From Actinomycetota bacterium (GTDB lineage Bacteria; Actinomycetota; Actinomycetes; S36-B12; UBA5976): 64,000 nucleotides of DNA. Of this stretch, positions 62,526 to 64,000 are shown piece by piece. Under the pieces are notes generated by a model. It was not told the origin of the DNA and did not search any database. It worked only from the letters and a program-made list of their open reading frames with translations. Each line of letters starts with the position of its first letter. Within the stretch, counting starts at the first letter, position 1. The stretch is taken from NCBI GenBank assembly GCA_026392515.1, contig JAPLBY010000022.1:142869-206868 (forward strand). The letters run 5' to 3'. A program made the translations under genes and the position numbers.

Positions 62526-63390
62526 ACACTACCAATGGATGAAGCACTGAGTCGGAATTATCAAATAATCCAATTGCCCTGCCATCCGGTGAAATAAGAC
62601 CAACATGGCCTGAAGCTAGATCTGCTGGCGCCGAGAGTCTTACTCCGTTAACAGCCTTGCTTGCTTGCTCTTCAGTTAACACAATATGTTGGAAGCCGGC
62701 CTTGACCGCCGTTGCCAAGTCCATGATTTCTGGTTTTTCTTGCAGCATTTCTAGTGAGGTCATGGAATCAAAAACTCCGGAGCGAGTTCGCCTTAATTCT
62801 GTTAAGTGTCCCCCGACTTCAAGTTGCTTACCAATGTCTCGAGCTAAAGCTCTGATGTAAGTTCCAGCGCTGCATAAGACTCGAACTTTGACATCTATGA
62901 CATCTAATTCAGGCAACTTGTCGATAGAAACTATCTCTAGATCGTTAATCATTACGCTTCGCGGCGGAATGCTGATCTCTTCACCATTTCTAACTCTTGT
63001 ATAGGCGCGTTCGCCATCAATCTTTATGGCACTAACAGCACTTGGCTGCTGCATTATCGGACCACGGAAGTCACGAACTGTTTCAATAATTTGAGACTCG
63101 GTAATGTGACTGGCTGAAACTTTAGTGACAAGTTCACCTTGAGCATCATCAGTTGTTGTTGAGATACCCAGCCGGATCGTTCCAAAATATTCTTTATCGT
63201 GCGCAGTGAAATATCCAAGTAATCTAGTGGCTCGCCCAATTCCGATTACCAACATGCCAGTTGCCATTGGGTCTAATGTGCCAGCATGTCCAACTTTGCG
63301 AGTGTTGAACAACTTACGCATCTTGGCAACTACGTCGTGGGATGTTGGGCCTGCTGGTTTATCGACCAGCACAATACCTTCTATGTTCAC
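62509..63390 (-). CDS. truB: tRNA pseudouridine-55 synthase TruB
   Basis: TruB modifies U55 of tRNAs. The catalytic aspartate is in GHAGTLDPMATGMLVIGIG, and the N-terminus GIVLVDKPAGPTSHDVV and the block YIRALARDIG are typical. A small C-terminal PUA-like domain follows. Length is 293 residues with a GTG start, 17 bases after the nrnA stop. Confidence 0.97.
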   Translation of the reverse strand: MNIEGIVLVDKPAGPTSHDVVAKMRKLFNTRKVGHAGTLDPMATGMLVIGIGRATRLLGYFTAHDKEYFGTIRLGISTTTDDAQGELVTKVSASHITESQIIETVRDFRGPIMQQPSAVSAIKIDGERAYTRVRNGEEISIPPRSVMINDLEIVSIDKLPELDVIDVKVRVLCSAGTYIRALARDIGKQLEVGGHLTELRRTRSGVFDSMTSLEMLQEKPEIMDLATAVKAGFQHIVLTEEQASKAVNGVRLSAPADLASGHVGLISPDGRAIGLFDNSDSVLHPLVVFATNE

Positions 63391-63407
63391 AGCAAACTCA
63401 ACTGAAT

Positions 63408-64000
63408 CTAGTTAACGCTAATTGCGTCAAGTGCAGTGATTAACTGAGCGATGGTCGAATCAAGATCATGTGTTGAGCTATATCCTGATGCATATTTATG
63501 GCCACCGCCGCCTAATTCGTTTGCAAGTGCACCAACATCAACTGAGGTCTTACTTCGCAACGAAACTTTCCAATGTCCATCATCGGCTTGTTTCAAAACT
63601 GCAGCTACTTCTGCTTCTGAAGTTTTCCGTAGAGCTTCAATTACTCGTTCAACCGCCATTTCATTTAAACCTGGTCTCTGTTCTATTGAAACTGAGGTGT
63701 AGACAAGGCCTTGACCGGAAACGGCCGCGGAGAGCAGTGTCGCTCGGCTAACTGCATCACCCATCATTACCAGCGCTGCTAGTGGTTCGTCGTCAAAAAG
63801 CAATCGCGACAACTTCGCGCTATCAATTCCAATATCGAGTAATCGAGCTGCGGTGCGCAGGGTGTGCGAAGTAGTTGATTGATATTTGAATGAACCAGTA
63901 TCAGTTGTGAGACCGGAGTAAATTGCACTAGCAATATCTTTAGTGATCGGTAATTCAAGTCGATCTATTAGTTCAAGAATTATCTCGGCTGTTGCTGCTG
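63408..64000 (-). CDS. nrnA: DHH-family phosphoesterase NrnA (partial, 5' end off window)
   Basis: The ORF track lists only the last 134 residues, but the frame stays open to the right edge, giving about 197. The upstream part reads IYSGLTTDTGSFKYQSTT, a DHH-domain motif, and the end carries the DHHA1 motif GGGGHKYASGY. NrnA degrades short oligoribonucleotides and dephosphorylates pAp. The N-terminal DHH catalytic motifs are outside the window. In actinobacteria it lies between rbfA and truB, consistent with this context. Confidence 0.92.
   Translation of the reverse strand, partial: AATAEIILELIDRLELPITKDIASAIYSGLTTDTGSFKYQSTTSHTLRTAARLLDIGIDSAKLSRLLFDDEPLAALVMMGDAVSRATLLSAAVSGQGLVYTSVSIEQRPGLNEMAVERVIEALRKTSEAEVAAVLKQADDGHWKVSLRSKTSVDVGALANELGGGGHKYASGYSSTHDLDSTIAQLITALDAISVN

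Overview
The window is a dense, mostly minus-strand stretch of chromosome from a member of the Actinomycetota. The diagnostic genes are whiA, rbpA, clgR, a SufR-type regulator, thyX, an actinobacterial-type rpsA, and the blocks gapA-pgk-tpiA-secG and ftsK-rimO-pgsA-cinA-clgR. Base composition is moderate rather than GC-rich by eye, intergenic gaps are very short, and there are no insertion sequences, prophage genes, CRISPR arrays, rRNA or recognisable tRNA genes. This fits a small-genome, free-living actinobacterium such as the freshwater Nanopelagicales (acI) group. That placement is an inference and was not tested.

Layout: (1) 1-4512: Fe-S assembly (sufD partial, sufB, sufR) and heme A/O synthesis (ctaA, ctaB). 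(2) 4572-24192: transketolase, rbpA, secG, lower glycolysis (tpiA, pgk, gapA), the whiA-yvcK-rapZ block, nucleotide excision repair (uvrC, uvrA, uvrB) with two TerC paralogues between uvrA and uvrB, then coaE and rpsA. (3) 24351-33495: polA, a hotdog thioesterase, a DUF554 membrane protein and a complete branched-chain amino acid ABC transporter (livKHMGF). (4) 33660-41745: der, cmk, tyrA, aroH, rluB, scpB, scpA, parA, xerD. (5) 41847-50963: clgR, cinA/pncC, pgsA, rimO, ftsK, rnj, dapA, thyX. (6) 51053-56600: a transporter islet, mostly on the plus strand, with an Fe(III)-type ABC importer, an EamA exporter and AzlCD. (7) 56589-64000: dapB, an M16 peptidase, pnp, rpsO, ribF, truB and a partial nrnA. 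No intergenic gap exceeds 300 bases; the largest are 60889-61133 and 61404-61604, and both hold structure.

No undescribed defence or mobile system is visible. The most interesting signals are regulatory. At least thirteen genes have a TANNNT hexamer ending exactly six bases before an ATG or GTG start, which is the expected geometry of leaderless transcription. In four of the cases listed the stop codon of the upstream gene supplies the TA of that hexamer. Upstream of rpsO there are three copies of a 14-base motif at an exact 32-base period. Upstream of the iron-type binding protein gene there is a perfect 12+6+12 palindrome, and the following permease gene has an 11-bp hairpin over its called start. 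All start, promoter and repeat calls come from reading the sequence by eye; no alignment or database search was run.
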